Positions 34,001 to 48,000 of a DNA stretch of 64,000 nucleotides are shown piece after piece. A program made the translations under genes and the position numbers. Every line of letters begins with the position of its first letter. The first letter of the stretch is position 1. Under the pieces are notes generated by a model that saw only the letters and a list, made by a program, of their open reading frames with translations, had not been told where the DNA came from and ran no database searches. Origin of the DNA: Climacteris rufus (taxonomy: Eukaryota; Chordata; Aves; Passeriformes; Climacteridae); NCBI GenBank assembly GCA_013398175.1, contig VZRZ01004219.1:280307-344306 (forward strand). Direction: 5' to 3'.

Positions 34001-35926
34001 AGATGATATCTCAAGCCCATGAAGTAACACTCATGTTGATGTTTCTGTGGGTGTTTTCTCCACTTGTCATCTCACACATGTTAAACCAAACAACAGAGTT
34101 TTTGTTCATGTTATGTATTCAATGTTTGTTAGCCAAGAAATACCCAGTTACACTTATATCAGCCTTATTTAAGGTGTGTATTGACCACGTCTGGCTGATT
34201 CTGTGCATGGTGCATGAAGATGTTAAATACTGCTGGGTTCTTCTTTGAGTAAATTATTCCACTGGAGTAAATACTCATTAGAGTGCAGATTTAAACTACA
34301 GATAGGCATTTTCTGTTTGCCGTTTGCAAAAGCTGGGAAGTTTGTCTCCCTTTCTCTCCTCAGGCTGCACTTGGGAGGCGATGGAGAGTAGCTGCAGGGG
34401 CCTGTCTCCCCTCCACCCTCATCTCCCTCTTTCTGCCTGAGCCATGACATGGTTTCTTCCTGCTCACCAGCAGGTGGAGGAAGCACTATTCTCCTCCAGC
34501 CGTTCCTCCAGAAAGTTAATTATTTTGGGAATTGATGACAAGTTGCAGCCCAACATGAAGAACAGGCACGTGGTGCATATTTGGACAGGCACGTAATGTG
34601 TGGTGGCTGGTGTGTGTCATTTATCCCTTTTGCATAGTAAGTGCACGTAGAAGGATGTTGCCAAATGAAATTGATTTCTGAATCAAAATCTTGTAAAAAA
34701 GCCCAAAACTTTAAAGCAACAAATCTTTTTGTTTGCAACTGCAGTGAAAATTTTTACTTTGAAACAGCTCTGCTTCTTGATGCCTTTGAAGGGTTGCACA
34801 GGGTTTTTGAAACTCTGAAACAGCAACAGATTACATGGAAGGAGGACCTTTGCTTTGCTGATTGTATTTCTCCATATCATGACAAAACCAAAACATGAAT
34901 ACCAGCAATGACAGCTCTCACATATCAGTAATTAAGGCCTTTTTGGCCATAAAACCATATGTTTGCAGTGTGGTTTTTAAGGGTGCCTTATCACGGGAGC
35001 AAAGTGGGCTCGTGGGTCAGTGAGGGCAGTGAAAACCAGGTGGAACGTTTGTCCCAATTCTCTTGCCTGTGCTGCTGATCACAGAAAATGTCAGTATGCT
35101 TCTGATGCACGCAAATTCTTTTATCTTTAGTGATATATTTCCATTTTTCCCCCTGAGAATTTATTCTTTAGTTAGCACTTGGGTCACTACTTCAAATTCA
35201 TTTTTATCTTGGTCAGTGTGCATCTTTTGCAGGATAGTGTCCAAATCTGATGCAGAACTATTTACTTTTCTTTAAGGTTCTTTTTTTCTCTTATTAAGAT
35301 ATCTTCCTTTGTTGCAGACACCAGTAAGTATCTACACAACACTGCTGTGATGTGAAGTGCCTGTACAGTACTATGCACAGCAGGTTCTGATTCATGAATG
35401 TGGCTTCCACAGCTACGATAATACACTTGAATTATGGTAACAATAGCTTGTATCACTACCCCATTTTATATATGAGAAAGGAAAAACTTGCCAATTAAAG
35501 CCAAAATCATCAGAAATATCAGCTAGTTTTGAGTGTGCAACCTGATACCTTATTTTTCCAGACATGTAGAGCACGGAACATCAGAGTCCTATAGATGACA
35601 CCCTCCTCCTGCAGAGCTCAGTCTCTCCTGCCTCCTGGGCTTGCTCTTTACCCGGGGCCTTTGTCCCTGTGTGACATCCAGCTTCAGTCTCCATTCCTGG
35701 CCCTTATGTGGTGCACTGCCTCCTGCTTTGTTGTGCGTGCCAGCGCGGTGACCCGCGCAGGGTGTGCGGCTTTGCTCCCTGCTTCCGAGCTGGCAGCTGC
35801 CAGCGGGATCTGCACAGCCTGGGCTGCCTGCTGCGTATGCCCCTCCTGCCATGTAACACCTAGTGGAGCTAGAAGCTCCTCAGGGCAGAGAGGTTCTTGC
35901 AAAATGTATCGCCTAAATCTTATTTC

Positions 35927-35952
35927 TGTATGTATGTATTTATTTATTTATT
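35927..35952 (+). repeat. TGTA/TTTA tetranucleotide microsatellite
   Basis: Three TGTA units run directly into TATT/TTTA units. It is a short simple repeat in NUAK1 intron 1 with no suggested function. Confidence 0.85.
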
Positions 35953-38900
35953 AAGATGTTCAAACCGAGTTCCTTTAGGGACTCGTAATGTGACTAAATC
36001 TAGATGGTGTTTTCATGGTGCTGAAGGCATGTTAGTGAAACTCAGGTCATCCTCTGCATGCATGGAAATTCTAAATCTGGAATGAACAGAAGTTGGAAAG
36101 AGTATATGGGCTTGAAAATAGTTTTGCTGTTAATTTGTTATTTGTTCCACCGTTAACTATTAGATGTGTTCCGAGATTCTGGTTTAAAAAAAGAAAAAAA
36201 AAAAAAGGGCAGGAAATGGAAAAAAAAAACCCACTGGAATTATTCTAATGTAATTCACAGTGAATATTGTGGGCTTATTACCATAGGAGTTACTACCTGG
36301 TTGTATAAAATCTCTACAGTCTTCACATAAACACTTGTATGATTGAGATGCCAAAGAAGACCTTAACATTAAGGGCTGCAGAGAGAAATAACTGATTACA
36401 GTAGGAAGGTCATCAGGAGAAATGCACTAGAACAAAATACTGGTTTTCTGCACTGAGACTTTTTGTTGAAGAAGCAGATTTGTTCAGGGGAGTATGGTTC
36501 AATGGTATGAAAGTGAATTAATGACTAGCCAGGAAGGGGTCATCTGAATATGTTAGTTTGTCAAATATTTTACCAAATCAAAGAACAGCACGTTCTTTGA
36601 GCTTTGAGTGGACATCTAGTAATATTCTCTCAATGATGTTGCACTTTCTCACAGTGAAGAAATTAAAAGTTTCCAAGAGATTGTTGATTACTTTTTTACC
36701 CCTCCTGGATTGGATTGAACAATTTTGGGCAGATAATTAACTTTTCTGTGTCTCGGTGTATTCCTTTGTGAAGGGTTGCTACTTAATACAGGAAAGTTAG
36801 ACTAATGAACAGGGCATAATTTGGTCTGATACATACTTAGTGTGATTCCCTCTTAAATGTGAAATTCACAACAGAATCTGAGCCAATGTTTTTAATGCAG
36901 CTTTCAGCTAAAAACATTATAAAATGCCTAAGCATTTTTACAAATAGTTTCATAGCACCATATGCTAGAGAACACAAGAGAATGGAAATTGCTTGTACAA
37001 AGTCTTTCATTAGATATTGCTAAAATGTACCGTGTTTTTTAGTGGCATGTGTTCTAAAAATTATTATTATTTTTTTAGGAACCACAATGTGGATTTGCCA
37101 TGTGGAGACAATTATTGTATATATTGTAGTTTGGGGTCATACATGTTGAATAAAACCGTGTGGAATGTGCAGTTCTGGTGAATAATTGTTTATTCTTTAC
37201 AGAACTGTAATTGTAGTTAGTCTGTGTTTTGTCTGGTAAATAAATAACTAGAGAGTCTTTGCTGGAGTGAGGAATTGGGGGAGGCCCACAGTGGCTGCAA
37301 GAGTGCCAAGGAAGAATGATGAATGTGGGTTGAAAACCAGCTCTGGGTATATCAGCTGTGAACACTACCAGCAGGTGAACGTCTGTACAGCCATGGTTAT
37401 CCAAATGTAGAGCATATGGGACATATTTCCAAACCCCACATGCCAGGGATCTGGAAGTTGGCCCATGACCTTTGGTTTGACATGGGCATCTGCCTGGTTC
37501 AAGTCTCCACCTCCTGTACCACACTTAGGTACTCTCTGTCTATAGGAATGAGAATGATGATGCCAAAGCACCTTCTCTTGCTGTACAGCCGTGCTTCTCT
37601 CATTAGGATACTGTTCTCCTTCTTGTTGTCTTCCTGTAAAAAGTGGGACCAAACCATGTTTTCTGCCACAGCTCTGAATGATCCTCTGAAGCTAGAGGTG
37701 CAGGTTTGCCTCCAGGCTTGGGGTGGGATAGGAGCTTGCAGCATGGATGGCATAAACCAGTGGTGGCTCCTCAGTGTGGTGTCCAGAACCTCAGCAGCTG
37801 CTGACCTGGGTAGGGGCAGAGGCTGCAACCAGTGCCCCGCTCAGGTGTTCTGTGTGGATGGTATGCAGGCCACCAGCGATGGGCACATTGGCATGGGAAT
37901 CTCTGACCTACAGAGAATGTTGTTTGTGTTCTTCTTGCCTCCTACGTGAGTCAGGACTTGTCCCTAAATTGGCCAGGCGTGCACCAGGCACTTTAGAGAA
38001 AAATCTCTTGTCATTAGCACTGATGGGTTGATGCATTTAGGATAGTTGATATGTCAGAGGAAATGTCTCAGATGAAAAGGTCTCCAACTAAATATGTAAA
38101 CGATATTTGTCAGCGTTTCCCTCAAGTATCTTCCAGCAGATGTGAGTACCATGTGTGTCCATTTAATAAACTAAATTCAAAATAATTTCCACTTTGCTAG
38201 ATATATGGGAAATAGCTGGGGAGGGCGGGGAGTGAACTACAAAGCAAGGTAAAAACTGCATATGTGTGTTGTTATATTTGATGACCAATTCATTAAAGCC
38301 ATAAGTGTATCCAGGCTTTCAATAGTGTTCTCCTGCTGTTGCTTCCTGTACTCCCTGGCTACAAAATCAGTCTCTATGGCTCTCATTTGTCTTACCCACA
38401 TGAAAGACTTTGAGCATCTGCAAGTTATGATTTGAGAAGTATCTGCTTTTAAACAGAATATATTTATCACCGCGTCTTCACAGGCACCATAGTACGTTGT
38501 ATAAATGAGGGGATCCTAGACCTTTGAACACTCAGAGGCTGGGTGAGGTACTCCGTGTGCATACTGTGTCTGGCCATACCCATCAAACATCCTGGACCCA
38601 CACCAAAAATGCCAGATGTTCAGTAGACATGGAGGCCCTCCCATAACCTTTGCTGTGTGTTGCAGAGGGTGGGGGAGCAAGGTTGTAGCCATCCCTTCAA
38701 TTGTTCTCGTACTCTTATTTGAGCTCAGTAATTTTTATATTTTGAACTAAAGACCATGGGCCAACCCTCGATTCAGTCCGTTAAACTATTTCATAAATAG
38801 TAGTTAACTATATGTTAAACTGTGGTATAAGCTCCTTGTGTCCCTTAACTCTGCAAAGATGGATGGGACTTGCTTAGATCTGATGGTTTATGAGACATCA

Positions 38901-41503
38901 GTCCTTAAAGCTGCCACTGATCCATGGTGGGATGCAAGTCCTGGGTCTTGCTCAAGTGTGAACTTTTTCAGGCTCTGTCCTTATCAATGTGGGAGATTGG
39001 GTGGTTCCTTTCACTTGAAAAACCCCGGTCACACGGCAGCTATGGGACAAGGGGAGGCATGGTTGGCATGTGTGAAACCATCCTGGCCTGTTGTAGGTGA
39101 ATGCAAAATCATAAAATAAACACAGGGTTTTTTAAAATAAGTATTTAGCAGACAGCTGAGGTTGCTTAGTTCAACATCCACCTAATGTAGCTGTTAATTT
39201 CTGGATTCCTCCTCAGCCTTCCCTTCTCCCTGTCAGCATTTCCCACTTCACCTCAGCCACACCTCCAGCATGGTGCCTGAGATCCCTTGCTGTTGGGTCC
39301 CTGGGATGCCAACCTGATGAATGGGAGGGCCTACTACTGCACCTTGTGTGGGGCTTGGCAGGCTGAGCTGTCCCTGTTGCCTCTCCTTCCCAGGGAATGT
39401 TGGCTGTGGTGATCCCAGAGCCTCTCGGCTACTGTGGCCCAGCAGCCGCATGGCCTGACTTAAGGCTGGAGCCTTTGTTCTGAGGTCTGGTGGCTTGAGG
39501 GACTTGCAATCATCCCAATGTCTGGCTGTGCCACCTAGCTGAGTCGGCATATTTGGCCTTGAGCAGCACTGCCTCAGAATAAGACACTAGTTAAGGGACA
39601 TTAGGCTTAAAAAAAAAATACTGTTCCTGTGAAAAGATACCAAGTTCAGAGACTAAATTTAGCTATTCCTGGGTAGATCAGAAAAATTTGGGTCCTGCTG
39701 TTGATGGAGATGTCAAAGCCTTCATATCATATTTCCTGTACACAAAAAGCCATTTGATCTCTGCTGCAATTTCTAATCTCTATGAAATGCCTGATGGTGA
39801 AAGATAGCTCCCTTTATTTGAGGTACAAGTGTTATTTTAAAAACGAGTGTGAATATTTTTTTAATCACTAAAGATAGCAGTGAGGGTTGGGTAGAAATAC
39901 CCTTCTGAGCTGTGTGGTAACTAAACAAATGTTCCTTTTTGTTAAATGGTTCTTTGTTGTTGACATTAAAAGGTTAAGTCCTTTGCACACAAGTTTGACA
40001 GGGGAAGACAGCAGAGCATTTGTTAAAAAAACAGTTTCCGAGGCACGTGTTCAGAGCTGTCATTCATTTGCATATTTTTGCCTTTGCACTCTGCATTAAT
40101 CAAATATTACAGCTTCCTTAGTGGAGTGCAGCTGAGGAAGGAGGAGTGAAGGTGGCCGGAGACGCCTGGGGACACCTGGTGCAGCAGATTCAGCACGGCC
40201 GAGCTGCAGGCTTGTGTTTTGGTATGAGGAGTAAAAATAGCCTTTGGGAGGAGAAGAGTGGAGCATGCAACCTTCCCAGCTGGTGCATGCTCTAATGCCA
40301 TGTGGCCTGGAACCTGGAAAATTCCTGTAAATACCTGCTGGAGGCAATGCAGGCTTAGCTGACCTGTGCAGAGATGCAGCTGAGAGGCGTTCGCATTGCC
40401 CCCTTGGGAAGATACGTTTTTAATCAGGACAATACACAAGGAATAGCATCTTTCACACTACCTTCTTTGTCATGTTTTTGTTCTCTTCAGGGTACCGAAA
40501 TGAGGTGAAATAATTACATGGTGATCTGTGGGTTTAAGCTCCAACTCCTGTAGGAGCCAATTGTTACAGCCATGCTTTGGGCATCCAGGGAGTGAGTGGT
40601 TTCCCTGAGTTCATCCTTAAATCTTTATGGTGGAGCTGTGGGGAGAGCCAAGGTCGACCAGAGCTCCAGCACTGCACTGAGCTCTTCCTGGTGTGGGTAG
40701 AACCATCTCAGGAAGATTGCTCTTAAAATCAACATCTTCCATGGCTGTAGTCACACTTTGAAGGGGTGGTACCAGTTTTTCAGAAGCCTGTCATCTCTTG
40801 TGTTTTGGAGACAGGTCACTTTTCTTGAGCACCAATTGGTACCACTCAGTCACTATTGAATCCACATATTGGAGCCTGGGAGGAATGAGGGCCTTTAGCT
40901 GGACTGTGCAGTGCATGTACATTCAGGCCAGAGACTGGCCATGCTTTTCAACTACAGGGTTTGTTGTTTTTTTTCTGTAGACAGTTTGAGAGTTTTTTTA
41001 CAAGGCTTTCTGTTTCAGTAAAACAAATGTGTTCTCACAATGTGTCTGGCATTTTGTGATGTAAACGTAGTCTAAGGGAACCTGTGAAATGCCTCGTTGT
41101 GGCTTGTGCTTTGCTCACAAGGAATTAATCAGGGAGAAGGATTTCATGCTGTACTTCAACCTCCTTCCAGCCTTTCTTGGATGAAAGGAAAACTCTGCAA
41201 CCGTGAATGTAACTGGTTATCATTATTGAATGTCATTACTCACTCACTCCGAGCATAAAACAAAAAAATTGCATCCCCTGTGATGTCTGTGGGTAAAATG
41301 CTGCTCTCAGTTACATTAACACTTGTAAGCTGAAGAGTAGAGTTCGGCCCTTTGTTTCAATTGAAATACTTGCTTAACACAGGCAAGGACTGAACAATAC
41401 ACTTGAAAGCGATTTGTGTTATTGTCTGTAGAGCAGAGCTTGTATTTTATGAACTGGCTGATCATAAAGAGAGCATAAATCATGTAAAGCATTCTCATTT
41501 GCT

Positions 41504-41532
41504 TTTTCTTTCTTTTTTTTTTCTTTTTGCAG
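41504..41532 (+). other. Strong acceptor-like pyrimidine tract in NUAK1 intron 1
   Basis: Almost uninterrupted pyrimidines ending TTCTTTTTGCAG give a near-consensus splice acceptor. If it were used in phase 0 after NUAK1 exon 1, the frame would stop after five codons (MGLVE then TAG at 41548-41550). No matching strong donor is seen nearby, so it is probably unused. Confidence 0.35.
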
Positions 41533-42407
41533 ATGGGGCTTGTAGAGTAGAGTTGCAGTCAAATGTCTGCTCCAGGATATTTTAGTTGAACTGTGCGAGT
41601 CCATTAAACAAATGTAATGGATTTTTGGAAAGAAGCGCTGTGTGTTTCAAACCAAATGTTTTACATAGAGAACATCTGGGTAGTTCTGGGTGTTTGTATG
41701 TAGAGCACATCAGACAGCAGCCGTAGTGAGTTCAGCTGGGAGGTTGCCTGGGTTGTAGTTGTAGGATATGACAGTTCAGTTGTTATGGGGAATAATTCCT
41801 ATGAAGTATTGCCATAAACTGAATGTTTGGCACAAACAGCTATGTCTTTTTTTACTGCACACCCAAGTTATTCTTATCTGCCCAGCAAAACTCTAAGTGC
41901 TGTTTAAATAACCCAGTAAATGCTGGCACCTCAGAGCTGTGGCAAGCTCATTAAAGCATGCCCGGGGAAGGGAAACGAAGCTTGCTCTGTTTTCAAGGAA
42001 GGCCTATGGATTCCTGCCACGGGCAGTGCAGAGCGAGGGAGCGATGAATGCAGTGTGTGTGAACGGCTTGTGGGGTTCGGTGGGAAACGATCGATGTTCC
42101 ACTGGTGCTGTGTGGTGTCGCTTTGAGCAATGTGAGAATGCAAAACCAGTGAAATGCATGTAATTTGCCTGACATTAGAGTTTATTGGGGCTACTGGAAG
42201 AACTTTAACCTGGGTAAATTAATAAATCTGCTTTTACTTCACAGCATTGGAAATAATATATTTCCAGGAAATGTAGGAAATGTTGAAAAACGTCTTACTT
42301 GGGAGTCGGTTCTTAAATTATTTCTGCAGTTTAACTGAGGAATGTGTGGTTCAAATGAGATTAAAGTTGTAATTTCCAGAGTAGCAATGCAGCTTCCCCT
42401 TTCAGGA

Positions 42408-42431
42408 TTGTTTAACTAAAAAGTTAAACAA
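42408..42431 (+). repeat. Perfect 10-bp inverted repeat in NUAK1 intron 1
   Basis: TTGTTTAACT (42408-42417) and AGTTAAACAA (42422-42431) are exact reverse complements around a four-base A loop. The arms contain GTTTAAC/GTTAAAC, similar to half-sites for hepatocyte-type homeodomain or forkhead factors. Function is unknown. Confidence 0.8.
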
Positions 42432-45017
42432 AGTGGGTTAGGCAGTCTCTTGGTCCAGTCCCTTGTGCACAGCAATTCATATTATGCAGCACTGCTTTAA
42501 TAGTCCTGCTCGGTCTGACATGATTTGTGGTATTTGCTGAGATGAGTTTCTGGACCGAGCAGCATGAGAGGGAATTGCTCCTCACTCTGAGGAAGGGGGT
42601 ATGTCCAAGTCTGTGCGAAGGTCACTGGCAGGGTGAAGTGGGAAGCCTTGGCTGCTGTTGTTACTCTACCTAACAGCTTAACTCCTGGCAAGGGGATCCC
42701 AGAAACCTGAGTTCTAACTCTCCCTCGTTCAACTGACTCCAGCCAAAACACGTGCCAAAAAAGGTGTTTGTGCGTGTTGAAGAAAGGGGCAACAGTCCTG
42801 GAGCTTGCAGGGTCTGGGGGAGTTCTTAGGGAAAAGCTTTCCATACTGAAAAAAGATTGCGTTGCTGTTTCTCCCCCCCAAAGTTAAGCCTCCTCATAAC
42901 TACTTAGAACAACTGCCCGCAGATGTGAACTCCTCTTCTAGCAGGGAAAGCTAGAATTATGCATTTAAAGCTGCAAGATTGCTTGATCGCCAGCCACTTA
43001 ATTGTAGGAAAGTGTAATTCATTCCTCATCCTCTCACATCTATTCCAAGCCCAACTGGCCGCAGGGAGCAAGAGTGTTCCTGTTCCTGTGTTACTCTCTC
43101 TGCTGAGCCATTAGGGTGGCCCTGGTAATTTACTTTCAATAAATACAAGGGAACAACAGGAGGTTCTTCTACCTTCAGGGGTATGAATATTTCTCAGAAA
43201 TCAGAGACGGATGGGGAAGAAATTTAGCAAACTCCTTTCCTCCCGCTATAGCAATTCCACCACGTTCTGTCATAAATTCTAAGATGGTCCCTTCCCAGAA
43301 GAGACCATTAAATAGGTAATGTCCAGGCAGAACAATGTAATACTGAAGTAGTGTGTTAACAAAAACAAATTTAATATTGCAAAACGATCTGTAAACCCTG
43401 GAGCAAAATGATCTGGGTGAGGCTTTGATACACAATTGCCAATCTTTTTGTTTTCCAAGAGTATTTTTCCAGATAGGATGTGGGTTTATGGTTTGCTAGA
43501 TTCCTACCAGGAAGTGGTGTTTATATTTTGATCCATCTTATATAGGTGCTTTGATAGTTCTGTGTCATTAACCCTTCCAAATGTGCAGTTTGAACTCATC
43601 TGTGCATCCTCCATCATATAATCTCTGTGGCCCACCATCTTTGCACAATGAATCCTTGTTCATCAATGTTCATCTAAAAGTCTGTAAATGCAACATTAGA
43701 ATGTTGCACACTTCAAAATTCCATTCTGTTAATTAGGAATTTGAGGTGGTCAAACAGTATGGTGTTGGGTTTTAATGAGTGTTGCGATGCATGAAAGTAC
43801 AGAGATTTCTTTTGAAAACCTCTTCCCAAGTTTTCCTTGTACTATTGTAATTCTCATGGTGAAATAGCACTTCCTTTTTTTCTCTGAAGGACTGCAGAAC
43901 CGGAGAGCAAAATTGAAAGATCCACACAATACCAGCCGACTTCACATTTGTGGAGGAAGAGGCTTTGTAAAGATGTGCAAAGCTCTCAGTGGTTCTGAGG
44001 TTTCTCTGAACTCACAGAAACTTCAGTGAAAGAGAGAGAATAAGCCAAGTTACAATTATTTGTCCACAACTTTCTCAAGCAGAATGTACAAATGAAGGAA
44101 AATGGGCAGTGAGGTGGCTTCTTGGGAAAAAGGTAGTTCTAATACAGAGTTCAAACAATGTCTAACCCTCTTCCTTGTTTAATGTGAATTACAGCCTTGC
44201 ACTGATGTAGCACCTTTCACCTAAACCTGTAAAATCACTTTAGAGACTCTGGTAACAACTGAGGTTACCATTATTTAGCAGTACATTGCAACAGTTTGCA
44301 GCAGTTGCTTAGAGGGTGTGAATAACCCCATTTCCAATTTAAATTATTGCAGGAATTACAAGAGACTGTGTAATTTTCAAACTGGAACTAGATCCAGGCA
44401 CCAGGGCTTTATACCTGTCTTCTTAAGAAAGTCATAAAGGGCTTTTATTACAACATAGCCAAGATCTTGGTTTTGAGTTTCATCCCCAAATTGATGCCTT
44501 GAACAGTATGCACTCCTACTTTGGAGGATTACTTCAGTGTGGTTCACTGCTTATTCACAATGAAAAAACAACATTGAATTAAAGTCCCTCTCTGCTGCCT
44601 CAGGTTAGCATTTTGCATTACATCAGCAGCTGTGGTAGCTGTGAGAGCAAGCCTCAAAATTACTGTGAAATCTATCTTCCAGTTTTTGGAGAGTAGGTCT
44701 GTAATACCCATGTAACATTGAGAACAGTAAACTTGGGGCTTGTGAATTCTTTCACTCCTCTTTATCCTGACTTGCCAGTAATTTAATTAGTGCTAAACAG
44801 TGTGCGCACAGGCTTGCAGAAGTTAAAAGACTGACTGACACAGGATTCGCTTTCAGTGACTTTTCCTCTTTTGCACATGTGCTGGATGAAGCTATGCTGT
44901 GTTTGGAAGTTGATCAATAATGATTGCACAATTCTAACCTCATTTAAACTATGATATAAACAGACATGATAGAAACAGATGCTACCAGTTTTTTTCCTAC
45001 TTAAAAGTGAAGTCAGC

Positions 45018-45066
45018 TTTTTTTTCCTGCTTTTTTTTTCCCCTCTTTTTTTTTTTTCCATTTTAG
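45018..45066 (+). repeat. Poly-T/pyrimidine tract ending in an acceptor-like TTTTAG
   Basis: Three T runs separated by short C-containing interruptions end in CCATTTTAG at 45058-45066. It is a simple-sequence tract that happens to resemble a splice acceptor. No paired donor or open exon is evident downstream. Confidence 0.7.
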
Positions 45067-48000
45067 GTCCAACAAAATTGTAACCTGGAAGAAAAGCAGT
45101 TAGACTTTGTGAGATCCCAACTCAGTGTAGCATTTGGCTTTAGTAAATGTGGAAGCCAAAAATAAACATCTGCTTGGCAACTGCACTAGAAGTTAACTGT
45201 AAATGCAGTTTTCGTCTTTTCAGTGAATGTGGCATTCAGTGCTGGTTAACATCTATTAGGGAGAATGATCCATAGTTGAGGCTGTAAAGCATTTTTTCTC
45301 TTTTTAATTACAGTTATGAACCTATGTTGCCTTGGGGAAATCCCTTATCCCAGTTTCTTTCCAGATATAATTTCTTATGTGCCAAAGCATGAACTTTTCT
45401 TCAAAGTTTGAAGGTAGTTGGATGGGATATTTGTGAGTTATTATTCAGAAAGGAGATGGTTTTCCATTGATCTGTGCATGACAGAAGGATATGGAGTTAC
45501 ATTTAGAAGTGTAATAGAAAAAATGTAAACAGTCCCATTCTTTTCTCCAGGAAGGTGAAGTCTGCGTTTGACAGGGACTCTCCCAGGATGCCAGACCAGC
45601 CAGGCCACAGCTGCAAACATCTTTAATAACTTGGTCACATCACATGTCTGCTTGTCAACAAATCTTTGCAACCTCTGCTCCTACCAGGGCAAAATTGTTT
45701 TACTGTGGATCAGGGAGGATTGAAGGGGATGCAGATTTGTGGTAGCATGCTACTGGGCACTGAGGAGAGGTAAGAAGGGGCAACTTGAGGCAGCACTATA
45801 GGAAATACTTCATTATTGCTGGGGATGGTAATTATGTGTAGGATCTTTCTTCTAAAATTCAACAGTCCTATGACTTGGGACTTCAGTAACGTGCAAAAAA
45901 CTTCTGAGGAGGGAGAAGTTTTTTAGTATATTTTTGACATATATGACTCGAGGTAAGGATTCTCTGCATTACGTGAACAAAGGTCTGCTAGGGAAATTTG
46001 TTAGAGGCTGCATGGTGTAAATATGCCAGGCTTCATATACATAGCTGAGGATAGCAGGTACCAGACAATGAAGGGATGCAAATTTCCCAGTAAGGCAGTA
46101 GTTACTCAGGAAATGTGCTCACAAATCCTGATAACAAGCACCATATGTGAGGGTGAGGAAAGAAGTGGAGGAAGGGTGTTGTATGTTCCTCCTGGCACCC
46201 ACTTTATATATGTGCAGTAGAAATGTATTCATCTGGTACCTTTTACTGCTCATTAAAACTTGATTCCACAGACATCTTTCTCTGTGAATAAAGGGGGAAC
46301 TAGAGAGAATATATAATCCCTCGTGTTTGTGAATAGTTAATTCCTCTTCTCCACTTGATGAATCATCATTTATAATATGATAGCAGCAACTATGTACAAC
46401 AGAAGCAGAGAAGGAAAATTAAACCTGAGGTAATTGTGCCTTTGTTCTCCAAGAGACAGTAGCACACTGTGCCTCAGCTTATGCAAATAGAATTCTGATT
46501 TAACATTTATCACACCAACTTGGGACTTCCAGTGCCTTGGCACAAGAGTGAGTTTCTTTACAGGTAGTGACATCAGCTTCGGTTTTTAGAAATGTAATCT
46601 ATCTTATCTGGTACATTGTGAAGCAGGGAATGAAACAGAGATGCAGATGTTTGCTTTATGTTTTTACCGAGGCAGCTATAAAAAATACCTTTACCTCACA
46701 CCAGCAAAGGAACCTGAGAGGTGCCTCATGGCATGTGCATCCTCGCCCTTTATATGTGCAGCTGCTGGCTTGCAACAACAATGACAGTGTTTTGTCCTTG
46801 GTAACATCCATGACATGAACAAACATGTGATGGAACAAAGTAATGAGCAGAAGCTGAGATTTAAATCAGCAGAGTCTCACTTGGGTGCAGATGGCACTTT
46901 AAGCAACTCCCCTGATTACTGCATAGTTTGCAACGTATCAAACAATAGAGTTGGGCTGCTGATAAATAATTAATAAGGATTTTGTTGAATGCTTTTCTCC
47001 CAGGCAGTATCACCATGGAGATGATCTGGCTTTTAGGATGTGAAAACTAACAATCTCCTAAACAATGGCATTGTGTCAACCTTACTCTCTTTCTGAAAGG
47101 GAGAGCTCTCAGCGATGTTAGCAGATTGCACAATGCTGGGCACTAATTTTGCTTCCACTCATAGTGGCCTTTTGTCCAACTTTTCAGTGAGTGCATGAAA
47201 TGTTTTCTATGACCGTGCAGAAGTTTGTTCTTAGAATCATGTCTTGCATGATGCCCTTTAGTGCTGCATTTGGCCCAGGGTTGGAGTCTCAAGATAGCTT
47301 TTTTTCAGCTAATGGACACAGCAAAGATATAATCGTGCGGGAGGAGGCTTACAAGAAGAAGTTTATGTGAGAATACCTTTGCAGAACCCTTCAGATGCTT
47401 CACTTCTCCATAGGAATGTCTGTCCATGTCTCCTTCTTCCCACCTGGAAGGTCCAGAGGCCAGATAGACAGTTATTCAGCCCATCCTTTGTCTTTCCTTT
47501 TTCCCCTTTGTGCCACCTCTGGAAGTGCCGTTTCAATGCAACTGCATTATCAGTATCCCCCTCCTTATCATTTGATTGCAGCCACTTCAGGGACCGCACA
47601 ATTTCATAGCTTTGTTTCTTTTCCTCTTGCATTGGTGATGTCTGGGCCAAGAGCCATAGGCAGAGACTCCCCTGGAAAAAACATAATATGATGCCAGACT
47701 TTATTCTTTCTTGCTTGGCTCTGTGAAGCTGGAGAAAGAACAATGTACCTTTTCTCTCCCCACCCCCAAACATCCTCTGCTCTCCCTTTCTCTTCCCCTC
47801 TGGTTTATCAACCTATTCTTTACCTCCACTCCCCGTTGGCACTTGGCACATTGCACTTCCCACCTTTGAGTCTGAAAGAAAGGAAGCAGAGCTGTGAAAC
47901 CGGCTGGGCTCACCCACTTCCCATTGCTGGGTGGGGATGGCCGCAGTTCACAGCTTTCAGAAAGGAAAGATTTGTGTGTATTTAACGTTCCCCTCCCTCT

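Noticed and set aside
37416..37949. 177-codon + strand frame in NUAK1 intron 1
   Set aside because: No domain or conserved motif, overlapping frames on the other strand are of similar length, and there is no splice-site context.
42349..42358. GGTTCAAAT, similar to a tRNA B box, within NUAK1 intron 1
   Set aside because: No A box at suitable spacing and no cloverleaf arms can be drawn.
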